Notes under the pieces: model-generated | The model's input: only the letters and a program-made list of their open reading frames with translations | Database searches by the model: none | What the model was told of the DNA's origin: nothing | Shown: piece after piece, positions 15,346 through 24,446 of the stretch | Numbering within the stretch: the stretch's first letter is position 1 | Layout: each line of letters begins with the position of its first letter | Position numbers and translations under genes: made by a program | From: Bacteroidales bacterium | GTDB taxonomy: Bacteria; Bacteroidota; Bacteroidia; Bacteroidales; UBA932 | Assembly (NCBI GenBank): GCA_023227835.1 | Contig: JALOCI010000036.1 | Coordinates: 1-28,692 of the forward strand | DNA: 28,692 nt | Direction of reading: 5' to 3'

Positions 15346-16281
15346 ATGAATTTCTGCAAAATAGCAACAGTTATATGCACAACAGCTGTGTTAATCTCTT
15401 GCAAAGGGAATAGAGAAACTTCACATGAATCAAGCAGAGGCATCCTTAAAATGATAGAGGTCCCCTCAATAATCACCGACCAGAAGGAGGCGGCCCTATA
15501 TATTGCCGACCACTTCTGGGATAATGTAAACTTCAACGACACTTCATACATCGCAAACAAGCAGGCTCTCAATACACACTTCAGCGCATACCTCCAATAT
15601 CTGACAGCTGTGCCACATAATGCTGCACTGAAATCCGTGACTAAACTGGCAGATAGTGCCATAGCCGGTAATCCCGGAATGATGATGAAGATACAGGAAA
15701 TGCTTGAGACAGGTCTTTACCACCCTAATTCAATATTCCGTAATGAAGAGCTGTATATCGCCGTACTGAAAAGATATATTCAGTCTGACAAACCTGAAAA
15801 AATAATCAAGGAACGACTCTCAAAACAGTTGGATCTAGCATTGAAAAACAGGCTTGGGACTAAGGCAATCGATTTTTCTTTTGTGCATGCCGACGGCAGA
15901 ATCAGTTCTCTTTATAAAATTTCATCAGATTATCTGATCTTGATATTTTTTGATCCTGATTGCCCAACCTGCAAAGCAACAATGAAGAGCATGGAATCCT
16001 CTCCCGCACTTAATGCTGCAGCCGGAAAACTAAAAATAGTTACAATATATGCAGGCGTGGATTTTGAAAACTGGAAATCTTATGCCCCGCAGTTAAATAA
16101 AAAGTGGATAAACGGATGTAATAAAGACCTTTCTATAATGGATGGATCTCTTTATGACATGAGGCCGACACCGTCACTGTACCTTTTGGACAAATCCAAA
16201 ACTGTTTTGCTAAAAGATGCCCCTTTAGAAATAATTGAGGGCTTTGTGGCTGAAAAAATAAACGGACAGTCTGTCAGATAA
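15346..16281 (+). CDS. Lipoprotein with DUF5106 and C-terminal thioredoxin-like domain
   Basis: The 311-residue protein starts with a lipoprotein signal peptide ending in VLISC (Cys19), so it is anchored in a membrane facing the periplasm. Residues about 38-165 are helical and resemble DUF5106 (IADHFWDNVNFNDTSY, then HFSAYLQYL), a domain found in Bacteroidota thioredoxin-like lipoproteins. Residues about 173-305 form a thioredoxin/TlpA-like domain. The strand YLILIFFDPDCPTC carries the redox pair Cys206-Cys209, and the cis-Pro segment is MRPTPSLYLLD. It probably reduces or isomerises disulfides of exported proteins, partner unknown. It is monocistronic and divergent from gnd, and its last 8 bases overlap the end of addA on the other strand. 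The ATG was preferred to an upstream in-frame GTG because of the signal peptide and promoter. Confidence 0.88.
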   Translation: MNFCKIATVICTTAVLISCKGNRETSHESSRGILKMIEVPSIITDQKEAALYIADHFWDNVNFNDTSYIANKQALNTHFSAYLQYLTAVPHNAALKSVTKLADSAIAGNPGMMMKIQEMLETGLYHPNSIFRNEELYIAVLKRYIQSDKPEKIIKERLSKQLDLALKNRLGTKAIDFSFVHADGRISSLYKISSDYLILIFFDPDCPTCKATMKSMESSPALNAAAGKLKIVTIYAGVDFENWKSYAPQLNKKWINGCNKDLSIMDGSLYDMRPTPSLYLLDKSKTVLLKDAPLEIIEGFVAEKINGQSVR

Positions 16282-19270
16282 CATCAAATATCTCATTACT
16301 CTCAAGATACCATAAATACCCCATTGTCGGAGTTCCGGAAATTTGCTCAATTTGTCTTACATATCCCGCCACTTGTGAGAAGTGAGATTTTTTCTTGATA
16401 TCCCCGAACTTGAAATCGATAACTATCGCCTTATCCCTATCAAAAAGCACTCTGTCTGGACGGCTTACATCTCCACCCGGATTTAAAACCTCCGGTTCAT
16501 TATATATCTTGTACGTCGAGTCAAACCAGTGCCGGTCCCTTACGCCAGTAAGCAATGAAGAGAGGTGCTCTGTTATCTTCTTTTCCTCACCTGCCTGTAT
16601 CTCTCCGGCTGAAACCGCCTTCCTGACACATGACGGGAGGTCTTCCTCCGTATATACTCCGGAAAGAATATTGTGCATTATGACACCGTAATTTCTCTTG
16701 CTCTCCTTATCAAAGAATTCCCCGGCCTTTAATGCAAGGCGCAGTCTTTTTCCCGGAGGTACGGATATATATGAATCCTCATACATTAGACCGCCCTGAT
16801 GATTCTCAACTTTCACTTCCGACCAATGCCCCATGTTATATTCCATATTTTCATCAAGCTGCTCCTTTAAGAAATCATACAAAATACCGGAAAGTGTGTT
16901 CCGGCTTTTTCCATTATCCTTCCCCTCAGGATTCTGTACAACAGGAGCATAAACTATAAGTTCCTGCTTTGCTCTAGTAAAAGCAACATAGGCGATGTTC
17001 AGATTGTCAACAAAGGCTTTTTCTCTCTCCCGGAGATAGTCATTTGCAAAAATTGTTACAGCGAGATCTTTCTTGTATGAAACAGGCAGATAGGGTATAG
17101 TATTGAAAGGTTTTCTGTCCGGTTTGCACCATATTGTAGGATTTTTTTCATGATCCAGGCCGAGATCGAAAAAGGGCACAATCACAGCCTTCATCCCCAA
17201 ACCCTTAGATTTGTGGACAGTCATCACCCGGATAGCGTTCTGCGCATCTGGTGTCGAGAGTGAAAGCTTATCCCACTTTGTATCGAACCATTCAAGGAAA
17301 GAGTTCAAATCCGGTTTCTTATTTATAAGATACTCGGACACAGCATCCATAAACCCCTGGATATATGGATAATCCGACTGTCCAACACTGTCAGACAGCA
17401 ATTCTATAACCATTTCACACATCTCATACAGTGGCAACCTCATTATCTCCCCTACCGGAATTTCACGAACCTCCTCAAATTCTGCAATCGTTGCGTTTAC
17501 GGGATCTTCCGGATTGTTGACATACCGCAACAAAGAGACAATCTTTCTAACTCCGGAGGATGAAGAGACGAGCAGGGATTCATTGGATACAACCGGGAAC
17601 CCGCATTCAATAAGCTTGTTGACAACCATAACTCCCTCTTTGTTGACTCTGACAAGAATTGCAATATCGCTGAAAAAGAATCCGGATTCTAAAAGAGATG
17701 TTATCTGAGAAGGCAACTCTTCTAAAACATTCTCTTTCCACTTTTTATCTTCATTATCAACAAATTTCACCTTGACATGCCCCTCTCTGCCTATGTTTAA
17801 CTTACAGACAGCCTGCTGAGAGTCAGAATATATCGATTGGGCAGTCTTACTATCCTCTCCAAGCAGTATGTCGCATCTTGCAGCTGCGTAGGCAAAGAAA
17901 CGATTGTTGAAATTCACGATGTTCTCAAAAGAGCGCCAGTTTTCATCAAGAGGCCTCTCTTCAATTTCATCGGAAGAGAAATCATTATAAATTTCGGAGT
18001 TAAGGAGTGTCCATTCCGACCCTCTCCAACGATAAATGCTCTGCTTTATATCACCTACGACCAGATTCAGATTACCTGACGCCACACTATTCTTTATCAG
18101 CGGCTTAAAATTATCCCATTGCATAAGAGATGTATCCTGAAACTCGTCAAGCATGAAGTGGTCATATCTCGTCCCGATTTTCTCGTAAATAAACGGAGTG
18201 TCACTTCCGTCTATAATGCCGTTCAAAATCTCAGTTGTCTCTGAAAGAAGCAATATATTATTATCCTTTGAATACCTCTGAACCTTATTATTTATATCAA
18301 TCAAAATTCCAAGAGTATAGATATTGTTTCTTACAAGAAGTGCCGAATTATGCTCAATCCATTGTTCCTGTAGATTTATAGTCCTTGTTACAAGTTCAAG
18401 CAACGATTCTTTGTATGCAGACTCAATTGAATTGAAAAGAGAGGGGTTACCCTTCACTATGGAACTTGCATACCAATTAGTAAAATCCTCTGTAAGAGGA
18501 AGCAAATATTCCGGTGCAATGCTGTAATCCCCGTTAGCTATCTTATCATAGAACCTTATTTTAGAAGAAATTTTTCCTCCCTTAAAGCTATCACTTCTAA
18601 GCCCATGCCTTTCCAGGACAGAGAGTAGCACTTTTGCTATTTCAGTAACCTCGACTTCATAGCCCTTGATAATTTTATCCAGATCATCAATATAACTCCG
18701 CAATGCTTTACGTGTCAGTATCTCTCCGTCAAATTCGCCTTTAACAACTCTGAAGCTCTCTTTAAACATTTGTTTTGCGAGAACATTAATTCCCCCTTTT
18801 ACATCCCAGGATCTCCCCTCTTCTATTGAATCAGAAGAGAATTGAATGAGCCAGTCAAGGAGTTCCGCGTTTTCAGTCAGATCCAGTTCCTGAATCATAA
18901 GATCTACTGCCTCACTTATCACAAGGTCATCATCCAGTTCAATATTGTATGATCCGCTCTTGCCGATTTCTCTGGCAAATGCCCTCATTGTCTGTTGAAA
19001 AAAGCGGTCAATTGTGCTTATATTGAACGATGAGAAATTATGGAGTATCCCAATCAGCCTCTCTCTGGCAACCGGATCAGCAGCAGATCTCTTAAAAAGT
19101 TCTTCAATCACTCTCCGCTTCATCTCTTCTGTTGCCTTATTGGTAAAAGTAACAGCCAGAACATGTCTGTAAGCATCTTTATCGTGTTCAATAAGTTTCA
19201 GATATTCAGCCGTAAGACTGTATGTCTTACCCGATCCTGCCGATGCTTTCAATATTTTGAGATATCCCAT
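16274..19270 (-). CDS. addA: AddA-like helicase-nuclease subunit (UvrD helicase + PD-(D/E)XK nuclease)
   Basis: The 998-residue product carries all superfamily-1A helicase motifs: Walker A ASAGSGKT (9-16), motif Ia LAVTFTNKATEEM, motif II MLDEFQDTS (Asp375, Glu376), motif III GDIKQSIYRWRG (about 406-417), motif V MTVHKSKGLGMKAV and motif VI AYVAFTRAKQEL. A PD-(D/E)XK nuclease closes the protein: RPDRVLFDRD, VIDFKFGD (Asp952, Lys954) and Gln966. It is therefore expected to be an active helicase-nuclease in double-strand-break repair and foreign-DNA degradation. The start at ATG 19270, two bases after the addB stop, puts the P-loop at the N-terminus; an upstream TTG at 19282 is less likely. It is shorter than Bacillus AddA. 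RecB-like assignment is possible, but the partner is AddB-like, not RecC. Confidence 0.92.
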   Translation of the reverse strand: MGYLKILKASAGSGKTYSLTAEYLKLIEHDKDAYRHVLAVTFTNKATEEMKRRVIEELFKRSAADPVARERLIGILHNFSSFNISTIDRFFQQTMRAFAREIGKSGSYNIELDDDLVISEAVDLMIQELDLTENAELLDWLIQFSSDSIEEGRSWDVKGGINVLAKQMFKESFRVVKGEFDGEILTRKALRSYIDDLDKIIKGYEVEVTEIAKVLLSVLERHGLRSDSFKGGKISSKIRFYDKIANGDYSIAPEYLLPLTEDFTNWYASSIVKGNPSLFNSIESAYKESLLELVTRTINLQEQWIEHNSALLVRNNIYTLGILIDINNKVQRYSKDNNILLLSETTEILNGIIDGSDTPFIYEKIGTRYDHFMLDEFQDTSLMQWDNFKPLIKNSVASGNLNLVVGDIKQSIYRWRGSEWTLLNSEIYNDFSSDEIEERPLDENWRSFENIVNFNNRFFAYAAARCDILLGEDSKTAQSIYSDSQQAVCKLNIGREGHVKVKFVDNEDKKWKENVLEELPSQITSLLESGFFFSDIAILVRVNKEGVMVVNKLIECGFPVVSNESLLVSSSSGVRKIVSLLRYVNNPEDPVNATIAEFEEVREIPVGEIMRLPLYEMCEMVIELLSDSVGQSDYPYIQGFMDAVSEYLINKKPDLNSFLEWFDTKWDKLSLSTPDAQNAIRVMTVHKSKGLGMKAVIVPFFDLGLDHEKNPTIWCKPDRKPFNTIPYLPVSYKKDLAVTIFANDYLREREKAFVDNLNIAYVAFTRAKQELIVYAPVVQNPEGKDNGKSRNTLSGILYDFLKEQLDENMEYNMGHWSEVKVENHQGGLMYEDSYISVPPGKRLRLALKAGEFFDKESKRNYGVIMHNILSGVYTEEDLPSCVRKAVSAGEIQAGEEKKITEHLSSLLTGVRDRHWFDSTYKIYNEPEVLNPGGDVSRPDRVLFDRDKAIVIDFKFGDIKKKSHFSQVAGYVRQIEQISGTPTMGYLWYLESNEIFDVI

Positions 19271-19272
19271 TT

Positions 19273-21999
19273 TTATCTGCAAATAATTTTAAAAGGACAA
19301 TATTCACAATTCTTCTCATTTTTAGTCTGAGTAAATGGAAGCTCTTTATCAAAAAGATCTGACAACTTTGAGGCAAGAAGTGGCATAAAATTATCCGCAA
19401 CCTCGTTATCAATAATTCTGAGATAACGTTTTGCCTTAAAGATGCTTCTCAGCATATATGGTTCAATGACATCTGCCTTCTTTTCGTCAAGAACGACAGC
19501 ATAAAGAATGAGTTGCAGCATAATTGCATCCCCTTTATCCTGTTTGTCTGAAAACATCCTCTCATAATTTAGACCGACAGAAAAATCTCCTTTTCCGGTC
19601 TTGTAATCGACAATTCGCCTCCCATCTGCAGTAATATCCAATCTGTCAATTATACCCTTGAATTTCAATGAAAATCCGTCTCGCAGTTCTACTGTTTTCT
19701 CTATTGTTTTTTCAGAATCCAAATAATCAAAAGGGGCTATTCTCGAATCGAAGGAGATCGTCTGTCTGACATATTTTTTTATCAGTGTCTTTATCAAAAG
19801 ATTACGACCGGCAATCTCGTTCATCTTCATAACCTTTTGAAAAGATTCTGAAAGAGAGCGTTCAATAAGTGCCTCATTTTTCAGAAGTTTGTTTAACATT
19901 TCTGAAGTTACTCTATTACCCCTAAATCCGGAATAAAGATTGTTCATGACATCATGAAAAATGGAACCGAATGTCCTGGCCTCAACTCCCTCCTCAACGG
20001 ATTCCTCCTCTTTCAGACCTCTGATATATTGAAAATAAAATTTCAAAGGGCATGAGATATAGGTATTAATAGCACTGGCAGATAGTGCACTACTCCCTCC
20101 TGGCTTATACCTATCAGCCAACTTTGCCATTATCTCATCACTCTTTAAAATTGAAATCTCTCTGGCTGGCGGTATCTCACTTTTTTGTGCAGATACACTC
20201 TCTTTAATATGTATTCCGAAATGATATTTAAGCTGATAGATATATCTGCTCATTTCACCGCTCTTAAGCCCCTCACTTCTTGTATCGTATAATAAAAAGA
20301 CTCTCCGGGCTCTTGATATCAGCCGATAGAAAAGATAGGCCGAGACAGTGTCGTTGTAATCCATGTCCGGGAGTGCGAATCCACGTCTTAAAGTAGCCGG
20401 AATAAACGAATTCGAATACGATTTACCCGGAAATATCCCTTCATTCATTGAGCATATTATCACGTTCTCAAAATCAAGTGCCCTTGTCTCCAGCACCCCC
20501 ATTATCTGAAGCCCGCTCAATGGCTCTCCTCTGAATGGTATGGTTGTACTGTTTATAATCTGTTCCAATATTCTGATATAGGTATCAGTGTTGACTTGTG
20601 GAAGAAGATCCCTCAGCCTCGTAATTGATGTATAAAGGGTATAAATAAACTCCTTTTCTATAGCCCCTAGGTCTACAGAATTATTCATATAACCAAGTAT
20701 ATCAAGTAAATAAGAAGACACATCCTTTACTTCCCTGAAAATTAATTTAAACAGAGGATGAGTATCAAATTCTGAATTATTAATATAGACCATATTGAAC
20801 CGGACAATCCTCCCTATAAGATCCGTAGCTTCCTCTCCCGCAATTGTCCTTATATAGTTGTGTCTCAGAACCGGCAATACTCTACGATAATATGAAACAC
20901 CTCTCTGAAGCTCAAGAATACTCTCTATAAGAGATACAATTGCACCCTGCTTAAGAGGGTATCCCATAGTGACATTAACACCATCAACCTTCTCAGGAAT
21001 TGAATATATAACAGGCATTAGCAATGATTCGTCCGGAAGCACAACCGCCGTGTCAATACCGCCTCCGACCTCCTTTATAAGATTCATCACCCTTTTAGCC
21101 TGTCCGGTTGATGAGGGAATACCTGTTACCTCAATGGAGCAAAGCGGAGGGTCATCATTATTCAAATGCATCAATGAAGGGAAGTTGCTCAAATTTTCAT
21201 CCATAAAAAATGATGAACGGTTCTCCCTGTTCTTTATCATTCCTCCGGCATAATCCCAATAAAAATCTGCAGCACCCCTCATTTTAAGCATGTTCATCAG
21301 AATTTTCTCACACGGATTCAATGCATTAAATCCAATGAAAACAACCTTCCGATAAGAGAAGAGAGTTTTAAACAGACTCTCATCCTGATATGTTCCATTT
21401 AAGATTGAAGAGGCAACTTTTCTGTATATCATCCCTTCATACCCTACAGAACGTGTGGAAAGCTCATTTGTAAAAATGTCATATAAAGGAGCAAGCACCT
21501 CCCAGACTGCCCGGAATTTCTGTTTCTCATCACTGTTGCCCACAGGAAGAAAGTTATTCCAAAACTGACGGATAGCCTCCATTTGTCTATGAGTCAGGAA
21601 AGAGTAATCGCTTTCTATCTCCTTTAAGTCCTTGATATTTGCAAAAAGCATGGCAGAATCCGCCATGTACTTATCAACATCGTCAAAATCAGATAATATT
21701 ATGTCTCCCCAAAAGATAAACTCGTCAAAGCTCTCTTTTTTTGAAGATATAATGTTGTAATTCTTCCATAAGATAGTAAGTGCTTCAATCCTCTCTATCT
21801 GCTCCAAGCCAGAAAGGTTTATAAACAGGTCGTTTATCGTGGTTATTCTGGGCGAAAAGAGTGGCTCTTCTGCGATGTTGGCTAATGCACGTTGAAAAAA
21901 AAGACCGGCTCTGCGGTTTGGGAAAACAAAGCAGTAATCGGAAATTGATTTTCCCTCTTTTTGATAAAACAGTGATGCTATGGAGGTGAAAAAGTTCAT
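19273..21999 (-). CDS. addB: AddB-like nuclease subunit with iron-sulfur cluster cysteines
   Basis: The 908-residue product has an N-terminal helicase-like half without a working P-loop (CFVFPNRRAGLFFQRAL takes its place). The C-terminal half is an AddB-type PD-(D/E)XK nuclease: His682 (FGSIFHDVM), Asp785 (FKGIIDRLD), Asp798 and Lys800 (IVDYKTGKG), Gln829. Four cysteines are placed as in the AddB iron-sulfur staple: Cys650 (SCPLKFYF) before the nuclease and Cys898, Cys901 and Cys907 (CEYCPFKIIC) at the extreme C-terminus. It should pair with the downstream AddA, the two nucleases cutting opposite strands. Its ATG overlaps the pgi stop as ATGA, so it is translationally coupled to a glycolytic gene. 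Length is shorter than Bacillus AddB. Confidence 0.9.
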   Translation of the reverse strand: MNFFTSIASLFYQKEGKSISDYCFVFPNRRAGLFFQRALANIAEEPLFSPRITTINDLFINLSGLEQIERIEALTILWKNYNIISSKKESFDEFIFWGDIILSDFDDVDKYMADSAMLFANIKDLKEIESDYSFLTHRQMEAIRQFWNNFLPVGNSDEKQKFRAVWEVLAPLYDIFTNELSTRSVGYEGMIYRKVASSILNGTYQDESLFKTLFSYRKVVFIGFNALNPCEKILMNMLKMRGAADFYWDYAGGMIKNRENRSSFFMDENLSNFPSLMHLNNDDPPLCSIEVTGIPSSTGQAKRVMNLIKEVGGGIDTAVVLPDESLLMPVIYSIPEKVDGVNVTMGYPLKQGAIVSLIESILELQRGVSYYRRVLPVLRHNYIRTIAGEEATDLIGRIVRFNMVYINNSEFDTHPLFKLIFREVKDVSSYLLDILGYMNNSVDLGAIEKEFIYTLYTSITRLRDLLPQVNTDTYIRILEQIINSTTIPFRGEPLSGLQIMGVLETRALDFENVIICSMNEGIFPGKSYSNSFIPATLRRGFALPDMDYNDTVSAYLFYRLISRARRVFLLYDTRSEGLKSGEMSRYIYQLKYHFGIHIKESVSAQKSEIPPAREISILKSDEIMAKLADRYKPGGSSALSASAINTYISCPLKFYFQYIRGLKEEESVEEGVEARTFGSIFHDVMNNLYSGFRGNRVTSEMLNKLLKNEALIERSLSESFQKVMKMNEIAGRNLLIKTLIKKYVRQTISFDSRIAPFDYLDSEKTIEKTVELRDGFSLKFKGIIDRLDITADGRRIVDYKTGKGDFSVGLNYERMFSDKQDKGDAIMLQLILYAVVLDEKKADVIEPYMLRSIFKAKRYLRIIDNEVADNFMPLLASKLSDLFDKELPFTQTKNEKNCEYCPFKIICR

Positions 22000-23339
22000 C
22001 TGACTCTTTTTCTCAGTTCTTCAGCCAGTTCCTCATATCCTGGCTTGCCTAAAAGTGCAAACATGTTCTTTTTATAATCCTCCACTCCTGGTTGGTCAAA
22101 AGGATTTATTTCTATCATATACGCACTTACGCCACAAGCAAATTCGAAGAAATAGAATAGTGCCCCAAGTGTATATTCCGAAATTTCTCCTATCTCAACC
22201 TGAATATTGGGGACACCGCCGTCCACATGAGCGATTCGTGTGCCAAGCTCTGCCATTTTGTTGCACTCATCAAGCCTTTTACCGGAAAGGAAATTCAGTC
22301 CGTCAAGGTTTTGCGGGTCATCAGATATTACCATCTTCCTGGCAGGTTCTCTGACACTTAACACTGTTTCAAACAGAGTCCTCTCTCCATTCTGAATGTA
22401 TTGGCCCATTGAATGAAGATCTGTTGTGAAATTTACGGATGACGGATAGATGCCCTTGCCCTCCTTGCCCTCACTCTCTCCGAAAAGCTGTTTCCACCAT
22501 TCGGCAAAATATTGAAATTTAGGATTGTAGTTGACAAGAATCTCTATTTTCCATCCTTTTGAATAAAGTGCATTCCTTACCGCGGCATACTCAATTGCAG
22601 GGTTATCGTCTTCCCTGACATAGCATAAACCTTTCATATCTGAAGCTCCCTTCAACATTGCCCTTATATCAAACCCTGCCAGCGCTATAGGCAGAAGTCC
22701 GACAGGTGTCAGCACAGAGTAACGCCCTCCCACATCATCAGGAATGACGAATGTTGTATACCCCTCCTGTGTGGCAAGCCCTTTCAAAGCGCCTTTGGCT
22801 TGGTCAGTAATAGCAACAATACGTTCCGATGACTCTGTTTTACCATATTTCTCCTCAAAATGTTGTTTTAAAATTCTGAAGGCCACAGCCGGTTCTGTAG
22901 TGGTTCCGGATTTGGAAATTACAACACAAGCAGAAGAACGCACTTTTACAAGGTCCATAAGCTCTGACATATAGTCCTCGGACAGGTTCTGGCCTGCAAA
23001 AACTATATCAGGCTTACCATCTGACCCCAGATGAAGAGAAAAAGAATGAGAGAGTGCCTCGATTGCTGCCTTTGCACCTAAATATGAGCCACCAATACCC
23101 ACAACCACAATTAAATCAACCTTTTCTTTCCATTTTGCAGAAACATTTTCAATTTTCATCACATGTTCCTCATCCATCAAAGATGGAAGGTCAAGCCAGC
23201 CCAGGAAATCATTTCCTCTTCCCGTGCCTTTTGTCAGTATATCATATGTTCCGTATGCCTTTTCTTTTGCATAAGAGATCTCATTTTCAGTCAAGAACCC
23301 TTTTACTGATTGATAATCAACCTTTATTATTTTTTCCAT
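21996..23339 (-). CDS. pgi: Glucose-6-phosphate isomerase
   Basis: The 447-residue cytoplasmic enzyme interconverts glucose-6-phosphate and fructose-6-phosphate. The two sugar-isomerase segments are clear: VVGIGGSYLGAKAAIEAL (about 79-96) and VISKSGTTTEPAVAFR, the phosphate-binding SKSGTTTE loop. The later block GVEDYKKNMFALLGKP near the C-terminus contains the usual catalytic Lys. The length is that of the short Pgi form found in Bacteroidota and Firmicutes, not the 550-residue proteobacterial form. It starts 21 bases after gpsA and ends inside the addB start codon (ATGA). With the nearby gnd-zwf-pgl operon it sets the split of glucose-6-phosphate between glycolysis and NADPH production. Confidence 0.97.
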   Translation of the reverse strand: MEKIIKVDYQSVKGFLTENEISYAKEKAYGTYDILTKGTGRGNDFLGWLDLPSLMDEEHVMKIENVSAKWKEKVDLIVVVGIGGSYLGAKAAIEALSHSFSLHLGSDGKPDIVFAGQNLSEDYMSELMDLVKVRSSACVVISKSGTTTEPAVAFRILKQHFEEKYGKTESSERIVAITDQAKGALKGLATQEGYTTFVIPDDVGGRYSVLTPVGLLPIALAGFDIRAMLKGASDMKGLCYVREDDNPAIEYAAVRNALYSKGWKIEILVNYNPKFQYFAEWWKQLFGESEGKEGKGIYPSSVNFTTDLHSMGQYIQNGERTLFETVLSVREPARKMVISDDPQNLDGLNFLSGKRLDECNKMAELGTRIAHVDGGVPNIQVEIGEISEYTLGALFYFFEFACGVSAYMIEINPFDQPGVEDYKKNMFALLGKPGYEELAEELRKRVR

Positions 23340-23360
23340 ATCTTGATATTTATACTTTAT

Positions 23361-24371
23361 CTATTCTAACTTATCAGAAAGCTCTCTCATTACAAAAGAG
23401 ACATTCTCATTTCTGTATAGTATTCTGAACATCGCATCCGCAACAGGCATATCCGCTTTAAATTCTCTGTTCAGTTCATAAATGCATTTAGTACCGAAAT
23501 AGCCTTCAGCCACCATTTTGGTTTCCAGTAACGCACTTTTAACCGGATACCCTTTCCCGATCATTGTGCCAAATGTTCTGTTTCTGCTGAACTGAGAATA
23601 ACATGTAACAAGCAGGTCTCCAAGATATGCACTCTTTGTCGTAGCCCGTTCCGAATCAGGATGTGCGACATGCAGAAAACGTCTCATTTCATGAAAGGCA
23701 TTTGTAACCAGTACTGCCATAAAATTATCTCCGTATCCAAGAGATATTGCTACACCTGCCGCAATCGCATATATATTTTTTAAAACCGCAGCATATTCTA
23801 CTCCAAAAATATCAGTTCCGGGAATAGTTCTTATATAATTACAGGACAGCATCTTACACAAACTCTTTGCTGTTTCTTTGTTTTTACTCGATAATGTAAG
23901 ATACGAAAGTCTCTCCAATGCAACCTCCTCCGCATGGCATGGTCCGCTTACCACCCCTATTCTGCTGAAAGGTATTTTGTGAACACGATGAAAATACTCG
24001 GCGATAGTTATATTATCCCCCGGGATTATACCTTTGATTGCAGAAATGACGAACTTATCCTTCAAGCTCCTTATACATGAAACTTCTGCCAGAAAATATG
24101 CAGAAGGGACACAGAACAAAATTACATCGGCGTTTTCTACAACCTTGTTTATATCGTCAGATAAAGTAATTACGGATGTATCAAATTTTACTCCTTGCAG
24201 ATACGAAGGATTATGCCCTGTCTTTATTATTGAATCAATAACTTCGGAATTTCTTATATACCATACTATCTCACTGCAGTTGTTCAACATAAGCTTGACT
24301 AAAGCTGTGGCCCAGCTTCCTCCTCCTATGACAGCGTAACGGAGGTTACTCCTTTCAAGATAATTTTCCAT
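23361..24371 (-). CDS. gpsA: Glycerol-3-phosphate dehydrogenase [NAD(P)+]
   Basis: The 336-residue enzyme reduces dihydroxyacetone phosphate to sn-glycerol-3-phosphate for phospholipid synthesis. Residues 12-23 hold the Rossmann motif in the form IGGGSWATA, and FCVPSAYF is the usual second nucleotide segment. The substrate block SGPCHAEEVA (142-151) and catalytic Lys198 in EYAAVLKNIYAIAAG follow. The ATG at 24371 gives the expected length. An in-frame ATG at 24401 would add ten unconserved residues and lies upstream of a perfect TATATTTG promoter box, which ends only 8 bases before the chosen start. It is the first gene of gpsA-pgi-addB-addA. Confidence 0.95.
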   Translation of the reverse strand: MENYLERSNLRYAVIGGGSWATALVKLMLNNCSEIVWYIRNSEVIDSIIKTGHNPSYLQGVKFDTSVITLSDDINKVVENADVILFCVPSAYFLAEVSCIRSLKDKFVISAIKGIIPGDNITIAEYFHRVHKIPFSRIGVVSGPCHAEEVALERLSYLTLSSKNKETAKSLCKMLSCNYIRTIPGTDIFGVEYAAVLKNIYAIAAGVAISLGYGDNFMAVLVTNAFHEMRRFLHVAHPDSERATTKSAYLGDLLVTCYSQFSRNRTFGTMIGKGYPVKSALLETKMVAEGYFGTKCIYELNREFKADMPVADAMFRILYRNENVSFVMRELSDKLE

Positions 24372-24378
24372 AATAAGA

Positions 24379-24386
24379 CAAATATA
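24379..24386 (-). promoter_or_regulatory. TATATTTG -7 element of the gpsA operon
   Basis: On the minus strand TATATTTG ends 8 bases before the gpsA ATG. That would put transcription start at or within a few bases of the start codon, giving a leaderless or nearly leaderless mRNA. Confidence 0.55.
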
Positions 24387-24417
24387 CCCAAAATAGGACA
24401 TTCTCGAAATAAATACA

Positions 24418-24425
24418 TATTTTTG
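24418..24425 (+). promoter_or_regulatory. TATTTTTG -7 element of mqnC
   Basis: TATTTTTG matches TAnnTTTG and ends 22 bases before the ATG at 24447, the usual distance in this window. The divergent gpsA box lies 31 bases away. Confidence 0.55.
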
Positions 24426-24446
24426 TCATGGTCTAAGAGCTTAATT

